Position numbers and translations under genes: made by a program
Assembly (NCBI GenBank): GCA_946413525.1
Contig: CAMKKZ010000015.1
Location: 1 to 64,000 of the forward strand
Direction of reading: 5' to 3'
DNA from: an uncultured Oribacterium sp.
Lineage (GTDB): Bacteria; Bacillota; Clostridia; Lachnospirales; Lachnospiraceae
Length of the DNA: 64,000 bases
The notes under the pieces: generated by a model
Told to the model about the DNA's origin: nothing
The model's input: only the letters and a program-made list of their open reading frames with translations
Database searches by the model: none
Part shown: piece after piece, positions 56,086 through 64,000 of the stretch
How positions within the stretch are numbered: position 1 is the first letter of the stretch
Layout of the letters: every line of letters begins with the position of its first letter

Positions 56086-57495
56086 ATTAATACAAATTCT
56101 TCCAATGATAATGACACGATGAACTCAGGGGTAAATGCCAAAACCGACATCGAGATCCTCAGGCAGGGCGGCGTGCCGGAAAACGCGGAAATCCTTCAGA
56201 AGATCTCCTCGGGCCTGGCTCCCCTCAGCAGCTTCCTTTCCGCGCAATATCTGGACAGCTATATTCCGGAGGGCGGCTGCAAGGTGAAAATGATTACCGG
56301 GCGCCCCGGGGCCGGAAAGACCCATTTTTCCAGGCTGCTCCTTTCGGAAGCCGAAAAAAAGCATTACCTGACCGCGCGTTTTTCGGCAGAAGCCGTGTGG
56401 CTGCACGATTTCCGGGACATTTATCTGGAAATCCTGCGGCAATGCGACCTGGAACGCATTCTCCAGGGCTGCGCGGCGCAGATTATCCGGGAGATGGGCT
56501 ATGATCCCGACAAGGTCGGGGAGGGCAGGAGCTTCATGGACTATCTTTCGGAGCAGGGTGAGGGGGACGTGATCAACCGGGGGGAGATACGCCGTTTCCT
56601 CCGGGAATATTTCACCAGGAACCCGCTTCTTGACAACAACTTCGCGTCCTGCTGCTCCCTGCTGACCGGCAGCATCCTGGGACACCCCACTTTGGAGCCC
56701 TCCCACAGGGAGCTCCTGATGTCCTACCTGCACGGGGACAAGACCATCAAGCTGTCCCTCCTTCGTGCCCTCGGCATTTCCCCGTCCCGCATTACAAAGT
56801 TTAACGCAAGGCACCTGCTCCGCTCTCTGGCCGTAACGGCCCACAAGGGCGGATTCAAGGGCATTCTTGTCGTTATTGACGACATGGAGATCCTGCAGAA
56901 AAAGACATCCAATTCCCCGATCCGTTATGCCAAGGTGCGCAGGGAGGACGCGTACGAGAGCATAAGGCAGCTCATTGATGACATTGACAGCCTGCATTAC
57001 CTTATCTTCTTCCTGTGCTTCGACCGGGCGCTTATGGATAATGAGGACTACGGCATGAAGTCTTACCAGGCTCTTTGGATGCGCGTGCAGAATGAGGTCG
57101 TCAGCACCCGCTTCAACGCATTCGCGGATATCATCGACCTGGACCGTTATGCCGACCAGTATTATACTCCCGATGTCCTTTGCGGGATGGGCAGGAGGCT
57201 TGCCGAGACTCTGCAGCCGGAACGAAGGCAGACAGGCATTCTTGATGCTGAAGGAGCGGAGGGATTGATCGAGCAGTCCGGGTATGGCGGACTCGGGCTG
57301 CCCTATCTTGTGAACCGAAAGGTGGTGGAGGAACTGGACCGGACGGAGAAAGAAGAGGGGCCTTTGCCGGATTCATCGGCAGCGAAAGCCGGCAGCCTGT
57401 CTGAAATAGCGTTTTCTGATCCGTATAATGCGTCTCAAATGAATGATGCGGCGCCGGTTTCCGAAGGAAAGGATGGGAGCAATGGGAATGTCTGA
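56083..57495 (+). CDS. P-loop ATPase 1 of the cassette (BREX DUF2791-like)
   Basis: A 470-residue ATPase. Walker A is GRPGAGKTHFSR (residues 73-80 hold G..GAGKT) and Walker B is GILVVIDDMEIL (Asp266-Asp267). Overall layout (N-terminal EILRQGGVP helix, P-loop, LRQCDLERILQGCAAQIIRE helical insert, CFDRALMD sensor-like strand) parallels the second ATPase and the BrxC/BrxD (DUF2791) type of P-loop protein. The C-terminal 45 residues are low-complexity. The ATG at 56083 has no good ribosome-binding site; 56119 is an alternative, and the preceding 18-bp repeats provide SD-like AGGG further off. It overlaps the next gene by 14 bp. A P-loop ATPase is certain; the family link is an inference. Confidence 0.78.
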   Translation: MINTNSSNDNDTMNSGVNAKTDIEILRQGGVPENAEILQKISSGLAPLSSFLSAQYLDSYIPEGGCKVKMITGRPGAGKTHFSRLLLSEAEKKHYLTARFSAEAVWLHDFRDIYLEILRQCDLERILQGCAAQIIREMGYDPDKVGEGRSFMDYLSEQGEGDVINRGEIRRFLREYFTRNPLLDNNFASCCSLLTGSILGHPTLEPSHRELLMSYLHGDKTIKLSLLRALGISPSRITKFNARHLLRSLAVTAHKGGFKGILVVIDDMEILQKKTSNSPIRYAKVRREDAYESIRQLIDDIDSLHYLIFFLCFDRALMDNEDYGMKSYQALWMRVQNEVVSTRFNAFADIIDLDRYADQYYTPDVLCGMGRRLAETLQPERRQTGILDAEGAEGLIEQSGYGGLGLPYLVNRKVVEELDRTEKEEGPLPDSSAAKAGSLSEIAFSDPYNASQMNDAAPVSEGKDGSNGNV

Positions 57496-58690
57496 CTATC
57501 ACGCGAGGCATATCATCGAGGCGCTTCGTTCCGGGATCCCGTCCCGGGCGGTGGGTGAATACTTTTCCGAAGCGCGCCCGGGCATGATGAAAAAGATCAG
57601 CGCCCATCTGGAAGACCTCCGGGAACGTGGAAAGTCTTCCGGCATGCTTTTTACCGGCCGTTACGGGGAGGGGAAGACCCACCTTCTGAATACGGCGCTC
57701 AGCATGGCCTTTTCATCCAACATGGTGGTATCCCTTGTATCCCTCGGAAAGGAAACGCCGCTTGACAAGACCTACCTTCTTTACCAGAAGCTGATTGCCA
57801 ACACCTACCTTCCCGGATCCGCCCAGCCAGGCTTCCGTCAAAAGCTGGAGGATCTGACCCAGGGCAGCAGCGTAAGCTCCGAGCTTCTGGGCTATGCCGC
57901 AAAGGAGCTGGAGACGGACAAGCTTTATTTTCTTCTGAAGGCTTTCCTGGGCACCTCCGATGAGGAGGAGCGGCTGGCTTTCCTTTCGGATCTGGAAGGA
58001 GACTTCACCACCTCCTCCATCATAAAGAAGAGCTTCAAGAGGGTCACCGGGAATACCGCGAAGTTCAACCGCAATTTTTCGAAGACGAAGCATTGCATGG
58101 ATTACTTTTATTTCATGAGCCACCTTTTCCGGCAGTTGGGCTATGAAGGCTGGGTCCTGCTGTTCGATGAGGCGGAGCTTATCGGACGGCTGGGGAAGAA
58201 GACCAGGCTCAAGTCTTATGTCAATATGCAGGCCTTCCTGCAGCCTGACGCGAAGCTGGAGAGGGTGTTCTCCCTCTTCGCGATGAGCGCTTCTTACGCA
58301 GAGGATGTGATTGACAAGCGAAATGAGATTGCCAGCGCCGAGGAGGGCTTCGCGGAGGATCCGGACTCCCGGAAGGCAGCCATTTCGGTGCTGAATACGA
58401 TTCTGAACGCGCCGGAGCTGGCGCCGCTCACCAGGGCAGAGATCGCGAAGGTGCTGATGAGCATACAGGTTCTTCACGGGGAAGCCTATAGCTGGTCGCC
58501 AAAACTTTCGGAAGAAAGCATGATGGAGGTCACGGAGGCCGGCGGCTATCTCCTCCGCAGCAAGATCCGCGCAGCCATCGAATGCCTGGATCAGCTATAC
58601 CAGTACGGTGAGGCCGGGAAGATCCGCGTCACGGAGCTTGGGGAGGAATCCCTCGAGGAGGTCCCGGAGTTATCTCTGGACAAGCTGTAA
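57482..58690 (+). CDS. P-loop ATPase 2 of the cassette, BrxD/DUF2791-like
   Basis: A 402-residue ATPase. The start ARHIIEALRSGIPSRAVGEY is the hallmark of BREX-associated ATP-binding (BrxC/BrxD, DUF2791) proteins. Walker A GRYGEGKTHLL (residues 59-66) and Walker B WVLLFDEAELIGR (Asp229-Glu230) are intact. MVVSLVSLGKETPLDKTYLLY and HCMDYFYFMSHLFRQLGYEG also fit. In BREX this protein accompanies a methylase and PglZ, none of which is here, so this is not a canonical BREX locus. ATG at 57482 and 57488 are both possible; it overlaps ATPase 1, indicating coupled translation and probably a joint complex. Confidence 0.85.
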   Translation: MGMSDYHARHIIEALRSGIPSRAVGEYFSEARPGMMKKISAHLEDLRERGKSSGMLFTGRYGEGKTHLLNTALSMAFSSNMVVSLVSLGKETPLDKTYLLYQKLIANTYLPGSAQPGFRQKLEDLTQGSSVSSELLGYAAKELETDKLYFLLKAFLGTSDEEERLAFLSDLEGDFTTSSIIKKSFKRVTGNTAKFNRNFSKTKHCMDYFYFMSHLFRQLGYEGWVLLFDEAELIGRLGKKTRLKSYVNMQAFLQPDAKLERVFSLFAMSASYAEDVIDKRNEIASAEEGFAEDPDSRKAAISVLNTILNAPELAPLTRAEIAKVLMSIQVLHGEAYSWSPKLSEESMMEVTEAGGYLLRSKIRAAIECLDQLYQYGEAGKIRVTELGEESLEEVPELSLDKL

Positions 58691-58718
58691 AGTAGGATGG
58701 GCAGGAGATCGGAACATT

Positions 58719-59438
58719 ATGAAAATCCTTATCATACCGGACATTCATTTAAAGCCCTGGCTCTTTGACAGGGCGGAGGACATTCTGAAAGGGGGCGGGG
58801 CCGGGAGGGCGGTCTGCCTGATGGATATTCCCGATGACTGGGATATGGGGTTCCAGGTTGACCGTTACAGGGAAAGCTTTGACCGCGCCATCGACTTTGC
58901 CCGAGCATTCCCGGATACGCTGTGGTGCTATGGGAACCACGATGTAAGCTATCCCTGGGGGAGGCTCGAAAGCGGCTATTCGCCTTACGCGGAGAAGACG
59001 GTCATGACGAAGCTTGAGGAGCTCCGGGATGCCGTCCGGAACCCGTCCGGGATGGCATTTGTGCAAAGGATAGACAATATATTGTTTTCGCACGGGGGCC
59101 TTACGGAGGATTTTGTCCGGACCCTGGATGCCGGGCTGCCTGAGGCCGATATAGAGGATGTGCTTTCCGCCGTGAATTCGGCATCGGCTGATCAACTTTG
59201 GGACGATGAGTCGCCGCTTTGGTGCAGGCCGCAGTACAGTGAGCCTGAGTCCTTCAGAAAGGAAACTTACACCCAGGTGGTCGGGCATACGCCGGTCAGA
59301 TATATCTTTGAACAGAATGGCTTCATTTCAACGGACGTATTTTCAACGTATCGGGACGGAAAGCAGATCGGGGAGTCGGCAATGGTCGTGATTGACAGCC
59401 TGTCCCGGGAATATGAAAAAGTAAGCGTGGCCATGTAA
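58719..59438 (+). CDS. Calcineurin-like metallophosphoesterase of the cassette
   Basis: A 239-residue phosphoesterase with the metal-binding series in order: PDIHLKPW (Asp8, His10), LMDIPDDWD (Asp in place of the usual GD pair), GNHD (72-75), SHGG (124-127) and GHT (189-191). The fold is complete, but the second motif lacks the canonical Gly (GDxxD read as MDIPDD). Possible substrates include nucleic acids, nucleotides or phosphoproteins; sequence does not decide. The ATG at 58719 follows GCAGGAGATCGG, 28 bp after ATPase 2, so it is probably cotranscribed. It is the last gene of the cassette. Confidence 0.88.
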   Translation: MKILIIPDIHLKPWLFDRAEDILKGGGAGRAVCLMDIPDDWDMGFQVDRYRESFDRAIDFARAFPDTLWCYGNHDVSYPWGRLESGYSPYAEKTVMTKLEELRDAVRNPSGMAFVQRIDNILFSHGGLTEDFVRTLDAGLPEADIEDVLSAVNSASADQLWDDESPLWCRPQYSEPESFRKETYTQVVGHTPVRYIFEQNGFISTDVFSTYRDGKQIGESAMVVIDSLSREYEKVSVAM

Positions 59439-59524
59439 TTCAGGCAATTCAGGAAATTCAACAATTCAGCAATTCAGGAAATTTATATAATTTACATAAT
59501 TCAGCTAATTTAATTAAAATATTC

Positions 59525-59610
59525 TTGACAAATTTTCACTCCTGTCTTAAACTACAGGACTGTAAGACAAGGGCGTCTTGAAAGCGAAGGCTTTTGAGAT
59601 GCCCTTTTTT
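59525..59610 (+). promoter_or_regulatory. Promoter followed at once by a terminator, upstream of asnB
   Basis: TTGACA (59525-59530), 17-bp spacer, TAAACT (59548-59553). Then GGGCGTCTT (59571-59579) pairs with (G)AGATGCCC (59596-59604), followed by TTTTTT. A transcript of only about 50 nt would result. The hairpin can instead be the terminator of the cassette. The R2 units and asnB follow, as with the R2-preceded DUF1934 gene. Confidence 0.65.
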
Positions 59611-59645
59611 CGTTGTTATATTTTCGCTGTTATATTTTCGCTGTT

Positions 59646-59870
59646 ATATGAAGCTGTATGGCTTGCGATACCGTATCGTCTTGTCAATAAATCAGAGTGG
59701 CATAAACCACTTTGATAGAGGAGCCATGTGGCCTGCGATACCGCGGCGGTTTGTCGGGAATTAAAGCGGCCAAAAACCCACTTTGATAGAGGGGCCATGT
59801 AGCCTGCGATACCGCGGCGGTTTGTCGGGAATTAAAGCGGCCAAAAAACCATTTTTAATCGGAGGATGCT
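59646..59870 (+). repeat. R2 structured repeat array upstream of asnB
   Basis: Three units with first palindromes TGCGATACCGCGGC or GCGATACCGTATCG and second hairpins CAGAGTGG...CCACTTTG and TTAAAGCGG...CCCACTTTGA. Some pairs are G-U wobbles. The last unit ends ATCGGAGGATGC, which provides the asnB ribosome-binding site. Confidence 0.85.
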
Positions 59871-59873
59871 TGT

Positions 59874-61457
59874 ATGTGTACCATCTTGGGTGTTTGTGGG
59901 AGAGGGATTGGACGCGCGGAGGTCGAGGGCGCCCTGGCGCGAACGGCTTCCAGGGGACCGGACATGAGCAGGATCCGGGATACGGGGAACGGCTGGCTCG
60001 GCTTCAACCGGCTCTCAATCATGGGCCCAGATGAAAACGGCATGCAGCCCTTCATCCGGGACGGGATAGAGCTGGTCTGTAACGGGGAGATTTACGGTTT
60101 TCGGAAGCTGAGAAAGGAGCTGACCGGGAAGGGTTATCGTTTCCGGGGCGGTTCCGACTGTGAAATCCTTCCGGCCCTTTATCTTGAGCACGGGACGGCG
60201 CTTTTTTCCATGCTGGACGCGGAATTCGCGATGATTCTTTATGACCGGCGGACGGACAGCTACCTTGCTGCCCGGGATCCGATCGGCATACGGCCCTTAT
60301 ATTACGGAAGGCGGGCGGACGGGACATACTGTTTTGCTTCGGAGCCGAAGAACCTTTTGGGGCTTGCGGAGAGGATAATGCCTTTTCCTCCGGGACATTA
60401 TTATAAAGACGGGGAATTCATAGCTTACCGGGATATGTCACGGGTTTCGGAGTTTCATGATGAGGGAATGGACGTTACATCAGAAAAAATCCGTGAGCTT
60501 TTGACGGAGGGGGTAAGGAAACGCCTGGATTCGGATGTCCCGGTGGGCTTCCTCCTTTCCGGCGGGCTTGATTCCTCCCTGGTCTGCGGGATCAGCGCGA
60601 AGCTCCTTCAAAAGTCCATACAGACCTGGGCCATTGGAATGGATCTTGACGCTATCGACCTTAAATACGCCAGGGAGGTTGCCGACTACATTCATTCGGA
60701 TCACCATGAGGTGATCATCTCGAAAAAAGATGTGATTCATGCCCTTCCGGCTGTGATCGAAGCGCTGGGGACCTATGACATTACCACGATCCGCGCTTCC
60801 ATTGGCATGTACCTTCTTTGCAAGGCGATTCACGAGCAGTCCGATACGCGGGTCATCCTTACCGGGGAGATATCCGATGAGATATTCGGCTATAAATATA
60901 CTGACTTCGCGCCTGATGCCGGGGAGTTCCAGAAGGAGGCGGAGAAGCGGATCCGTGAAATACATATGTACGATGTCCTGCGGGCGGATCGCTGCATCAG
61001 CGTGAACTCGCTGGAGGCCAGGGTGCCTTTCGGGGATCTTGCCTTCGTTGATTACTGCATGGCCATCAGCCCGGAGAAGAAAATGAACCGCTATGGCAAG
61101 GGCAAATACCTGCTGAGGAAGGCCTTTGAGAAGGACGCGCTGATACCGGAAAACATTCTCTGGCGGGAAAAGGCGGCCTTTTCCGACGCGGTGGGGCATT
61201 CCCTTAAGGATGACCTTGCGGAGCTGGCGGAGGAAACTTACAGCGATGCGGACTATGCCGGGGGCATTGAAAAATATACCCATGCGAAGCCCTTTACAAA
61301 GGAGTCCCTTTTGTACCGGGATATATTTGAAAGGTATTATCCCGGTCAGTCTGAAATGGTGGCGGACTTCTGGATGCCGAACAGGAGCTGGAAGGGCTGC
61401 GATGTCAATGACCCGTCCGCAAGGGTGCTTTCCAATTACGGGGCGAGTGGAAGCTGA
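59874..61457 (+). CDS. asnB: Asparagine synthetase B (glutamine-hydrolysing)
   Basis: A 527-residue class II enzyme that converts aspartate to asparagine using glutamine and ATP. Cys2 is the glutaminase nucleophile (MCTILGV). RLSIMGPDENGMQP, CNGEIYGFRKLR and GGSDCEIL belong to the N-terminal amidotransferase domain. The synthetase domain has the PP-loop SGGLDSSL, GEISDEIFGYKY and RVPFGDLAFVDY. The ATG at 59874 follows CGGAGGATGCTTGT. Length is normal (about 520-550). Followed by glnN, forming a nitrogen-assimilation group. Confidence 0.95.
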   Translation: MCTILGVCGRGIGRAEVEGALARTASRGPDMSRIRDTGNGWLGFNRLSIMGPDENGMQPFIRDGIELVCNGEIYGFRKLRKELTGKGYRFRGGSDCEILPALYLEHGTALFSMLDAEFAMILYDRRTDSYLAARDPIGIRPLYYGRRADGTYCFASEPKNLLGLAERIMPFPPGHYYKDGEFIAYRDMSRVSEFHDEGMDVTSEKIRELLTEGVRKRLDSDVPVGFLLSGGLDSSLVCGISAKLLQKSIQTWAIGMDLDAIDLKYAREVADYIHSDHHEVIISKKDVIHALPAVIEALGTYDITTIRASIGMYLLCKAIHEQSDTRVILTGEISDEIFGYKYTDFAPDAGEFQKEAEKRIREIHMYDVLRADRCISVNSLEARVPFGDLAFVDYCMAISPEKKMNRYGKGKYLLRKAFEKDALIPENILWREKAAFSDAVGHSLKDDLAELAEETYSDADYAGGIEKYTHAKPFTKESLLYRDIFERYYPGQSEMVADFWMPNRSWKGCDVNDPSARVLSNYGASGS

Positions 61458-61469
61458 GGAAGGCGCGTA

Positions 61470-61680
61470 CATGGACGTTGCCGAGGCGTCGTGTGCCGGC
61501 TTGTCACAGAATCGGAGTGGCCCAAAAGGCATTATTGGATATGTATATGGGTCTTGCAGACGCGTCGCGTGCCGGCTTGTCACGGAATTGGAGCGGCCCA
61601 GAAGGCAGTATGGGATATGTACATGGGTCTTGTCGAAGCGTCGCGTGCCGGCTTGTCACGGGATCAGAATGACCCGCAAA
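61470..61680 (+). repeat. R2-related repeat, about three units of 80 bp
   Basis: GCGTCG.GTGCCGGCTTGTCAC(A/G)GAATTGGAG(C/T)GGCCCA-like units, separated by TATGGGATATGTACATGGGTCTTG. The GGCTTGTCA...GAGTGGCCCA core matches R2, but the CCACTC arm is lost. Confidence 0.75.
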
Positions 61681-61727
61681 GCGCCCTGATCGGAAGGCCG
61701 GGAAGGGAAGGAAAGGAGAGGAGAAGG

Positions 61728-63821
61728 ATGAAGAACGAGTCTGTACAGGAGTATTTCGGAAGCAGGGTCTTTAATGACCGCGTTATGAAGGATCGTCTGC
61801 CGAAGGACGTTTACAAGGCGCTGCACAAAACCATTGATGAGGGCATGCACCTGCAGATGGACCTTGCGAACGTGCTGGCGGAGGCCATGAAAAACTGGGC
61901 GGTGGAAAATGGCGCCACGCACTTTACCCATTGGTTCCAGCCGATGACCGGGGTGACGGCGGAGAAGCATGACAGCTTCATTTCCCCTGAGCCGGGGGGC
62001 GGGGTCATCATGGAGTTTTCCGGAAAGGAGCTCGTGAAGGGCGAGCCGGATGCCTCGAGCTTTCCCTCCGGCGGCCTGCGCGCCACCTTCGAGGCTCGCG
62101 GATACACGGACTGGGATCCGACCTCCTATGCCTTTATCAAGGACAACACCCTCTGCATCCCGACGGCCTTCTGCTCCTACAGCGGGGAGGCGCTGGACAA
62201 GAAGACGCCGCTGCTCCGGTCCATGCAGGCGCTCGACAAGCAGTCAATGCGGATACTGAAGCTTTTCGGCAATACGGACGCGAGGCGGGTGATCACCACG
62301 GTGGGGCCGGAACAGGAATACTTCCTGATTGATCTTGAAATGTACAAAAAGAGGCCGGACCTGATCTATACCGGCAGGACGCTGTTCGGATCCCGCCCTC
62401 CCCGGGGACAGGAGATGGAGGATCATTATTTCGGACAGATCAAGCCGAGGGTGAAGGAATTCATGGCAGATCTGGATCGGGAGTTATGGAAGCTGGGGGT
62501 TTATGTCAAGACGGAGCATAATGAGGTCGCGCCCGCCCAGCATGAGCTCGCCACAATCTATTCCACGACGAACATCGCCACGGATCATAACCAGTTAACG
62601 ATGGAACTCTTAAAAACCGTCGCGAACCGCCACGGCATGGCCTGTCTCCTGCACGAGAAGCCCTTTGCGGGGGTGAATGGCTCCGGAAAGCATAACAACT
62701 GGTCCCTGTCCACGGATACTGGCGAAAATCTTTTGGAGCCTGGTGCGACGCCTTCGAAAAATGCCCGCTTCCTGCTTTTCCTGACGGCGGTCGTCCGGGC
62801 GGTGGATGAGTATCAGGGTCTTCTCCGCCTGTCCGTGGCCAGCGCGGGCAACGATCACAGGCTGGGGGCAAACGAGGCCCCGCCGGCCATTATGTCGGTA
62901 TTCATCGGGGAGGAGCTGGAGGGGGTGCTGCGTTCCATCGAGGAGGGGACGGATTACCATGAGGAAAAGAACCGTCTGATGTCCATCGGGGCCACGGTGC
63001 TGCCCCATATCCCGGCGGACAAGACGGATCGGAACAGGACTTCCCCCTTTGCCTTTACAGGGAACAAATTCGAGTTCCGGAGCGTCGGTTCGGAGGATTC
63101 CATCGCGGGCTGTAATATTATCCTGAATACCATTGTGGCGGAGATCCTTTCGGAATACGCCGATATCCTTGAAAAGGCGGAGGATTTTGACGCGACAATG
63201 TCCGCCCTTGTCCGCGATGAGGTCCGCAGGCACAAGAGGATCATCTTTAACGGGAATGGCTATAGCGAGGACTGGGTGAGGGAGGCGGAAGGAAGGGGGC
63301 TTTTGAACCTTAAGTCCACTCCCGAGGCGCTGGATCAGTTTTCAGTGAAAAAAAACAGGGAAGTCTTCATCAAAAACGGCGTTTATTCGGAGAGCGAGAT
63401 CAGTGCCAGGCAGGAGATCCTGTTTGAAAATTATTACAAGACCATCAATATCGAAGCCCAGACCCTTCTGATGATGACGAGGCGTAATATCTTCGGCGCG
63501 GCGGTGAAATACGAGAAGGAGCTTCTGGACATGCTCCTTTCAAAGAAGGAGCTGGGGATGGAGGATGAGGCCGGAATAAAGAGGCTGGAAAAGATGTCCT
63601 TCCTGAAAAAGAGCCTGTCTGATGGCATTGACGCGCTGGAACGGGTTCTGGCCGAGGAAGGCGGCATTCAGAGCGCAAGGGAGCTTGCCTTTTATCATCT
63701 TGTAAAAATCGTCCCGGCCATGGAACGGCTGCGGAACGCCGTGGATGAAATGGAACGCATTATCCCCCTGGATTTCTGGCCGTATCCGACCTACGGACAG
63801 ATTCTTTATTCGGTACGGTAA
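61728..63821 (+). CDS. glnN: Glutamine synthetase type III
   Basis: A 697-residue GlnN-type enzyme that makes glutamine from glutamate, ammonia and ATP. The type III signature start ([20 protein letters not shown]), [24 protein letters not shown] (metal-binding Glu), [32 protein letters not shown] and the long C-terminal helical extension typical of GSIII (about 700 residues) are present. The ATG at 61728 follows GGAGAGGAGAAGG; the frame reads back to 61491 through R2-like repeats but these are not part of the protein. It lies between asnB and a gene starting at 63976. Confidence 0.96.
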   Translation: MKNESVQEYFGSRVFNDRVMKDRLPKDVYKALHKTIDEGMHLQMDLANVLAEAMKNWAVENGATHFTHWFQPMTGVTAEKHDSFISPEPGGGVIMEFSGKELVKGEPDASSFPSGGLRATFEARGYTDWDPTSYAFIKDNTLCIPTAFCSYSGEALDKKTPLLRSMQALDKQSMRILKLFGNTDARRVITTVGPEQEYFLIDLEMYKKRPDLIYTGRTLFGSRPPRGQEMEDHYFGQIKPRVKEFMADLDRELWKLGVYVKTEHNEVAPAQHELATIYSTTNIATDHNQLTMELLKTVANRHGMACLLHEKPFAGVNGSGKHNNWSLSTDTGENLLEPGATPSKNARFLLFLTAVVRAVDEYQGLLRLSVASAGNDHRLGANEAPPAIMSVFIGEELEGVLRSIEEGTDYHEEKNRLMSIGATVLPHIPADKTDRNRTSPFAFTGNKFEFRSVGSEDSIAGCNIILNTIVAEILSEYADILEKAEDFDATMSALVRDEVRRHKRIIFNGNGYSEDWVREAEGRGLLNLKSTPEALDQFSVKKNREVFIKNGVYSESEISARQEILFENYYKTINIEAQTLLMMTRRNIFGAAVKYEKELLDMLLSKKELGMEDEAGIKRLEKMSFLKKSLSDGIDALERVLAEEGGIQSARELAFYHLVKIVPAMERLRNAVDEMERIIPLDFWPYPTYGQILYSVR

Positions 63822-63975
63822 TTCGGATAATCGTTTGAGACAATCAGGGAACAGAGGGCTTTGTCCGGCAGTGATTTTCATGGGAAGTAAAAGTCAAATG
63901 TGGGATATACCATCAGGGCAATAATGAAGTGGGGCTTGTCCGGCAGTATGGATCCGGAAGAAGAGGTGAACGGCA

Positions 63976-64000
63976 ATGAAAAGCGGACTTTATGACTCCT
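63976..64000 (+). CDS. Start of a further gene, possibly glutamate synthase large subunit (cut by window edge)
   Basis: ATG at 63976 follows GAAGAGGTGAACGG and reads MKSGLYDS to the window end. Glutamate synthase large subunits commonly begin with a GLYD/GLYN-type segment, and such a gene after glnN would be typical. With eight codons visible this is only a guess. The 63822-63975 spacer has two copies of GGCTTGTCCGGCAGT-like sequence. Confidence 0.4.

Noticed and set aside
52445..59438. Canonical BREX locus
   Set aside because: Only BrxD-like ATPases are recognisable. PglX methylase, PglZ, BrxL/Lon and BrxA/B are absent from the window.
61491..61727. N-terminal extension of glutamine synthetase III starting at 61491
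   Set aside because: The extra 79 residues are translated R2-like repeats, the GSIII family starts near the ATG at 61728, and that ATG has a strong ribosome-binding site.

Overview
The window looks like chromosomal DNA of a Clostridia member, most likely a Lachnospiraceae-type Firmicute. This is inferred from gene content: a fused SecDF, type III glutamine synthetase, several AAA-ATPase/PD-(D/E)XK (DUF1703-type) genes, a CitX/CitG pair, strong AGGAGG ribosome-binding sites, TTG/GTG starts, and vegetative promoters with 17-bp spacers. No ribosomal RNA, phage structural genes, transposase or CRISPR array was seen. One tRNA gene is present, tRNA-Ala(GGC).

Layout. 1-3000: three neighbouring AAA-ATPase/PD-(D/E)XK genes, one cut by the window edge and one internally deleted, with a duplicated gene tail. 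3290-7920: protein export and tRNA modification (secDF, tgt, yajC) with another ATPase-gene fragment between tgt and yajC. 7972-12775: a HipB-like/HipA-like fusion carrying a 69-bp coding repeat, D-Ala-D-Ala ligase, and a DUF1934 protein. 13109-22213: a small membrane protein, rpoB and rpoC, with many hairpins before each polymerase gene. 22688-30280: a ThyX-like protein, an ABM-domain protein, a GH32 fructosidase, a lipoprotein, an RpiB-family isomerase and a prolyl-tRNA deacylase. 30512-44323: tRNA-Ala, an SPFH protein with duplicated zinc ribbons, a response regulator, a solute-binding-like protein, a Cache/MscS fusion, citX, citG, and a zinc-ribbon/TPM membrane pair. 44591-49202 (minus): an oligogalacturonate-lyase-like protein and a TRAP transporter (dctPQM). 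49734-52187: an FHA-FHA-ABC transporter. 52445-59438: a minus-strand SF2 helicase facing away from an unknown coiled-coil protein, two P-loop ATPases (the second BrxD/DUF2791-like) and a calcineurin-like phosphoesterase. 59874 to the end: nitrogen assimilation (asnB, glnN, and the first codons of a gene that may be glutamate synthase).

The most unusual property is the DNA between genes. Spacers hold short tandem arrays (periods 18, 19, 25, 32, 34, 40, 69 and 73 bp) that often start at or near a stop codon. They also hold at least five dispersed families: (R1) elements with ATTCAG/CTGAAT ends and a 28-bp internal hairpin; (R2) units of about 65-80 bp made of two small hairpins with compensatory changes, usually ending in a GAGGAG Shine-Dalgarno-like sequence; (R3) a roughly 90-bp element; (R4) an inverted-repeat element of about 103 bp, one copy flanked by an 8-bp direct repeat; (R5) two 102-bp elements beginning TATAGT and ending ACTATA. 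Some of this material has entered reading frames (the citG tail and the signal-peptide region of the TPM protein).

The best candidate for an undescribed system is the 52.4-59.4 kb helicase / unknown / ATPase / ATPase / phosphoesterase locus. The R2 structured repeats are the best candidate for an undescribed nucleic-acid element. All assignments come from reading the sequence; no database search was possible.
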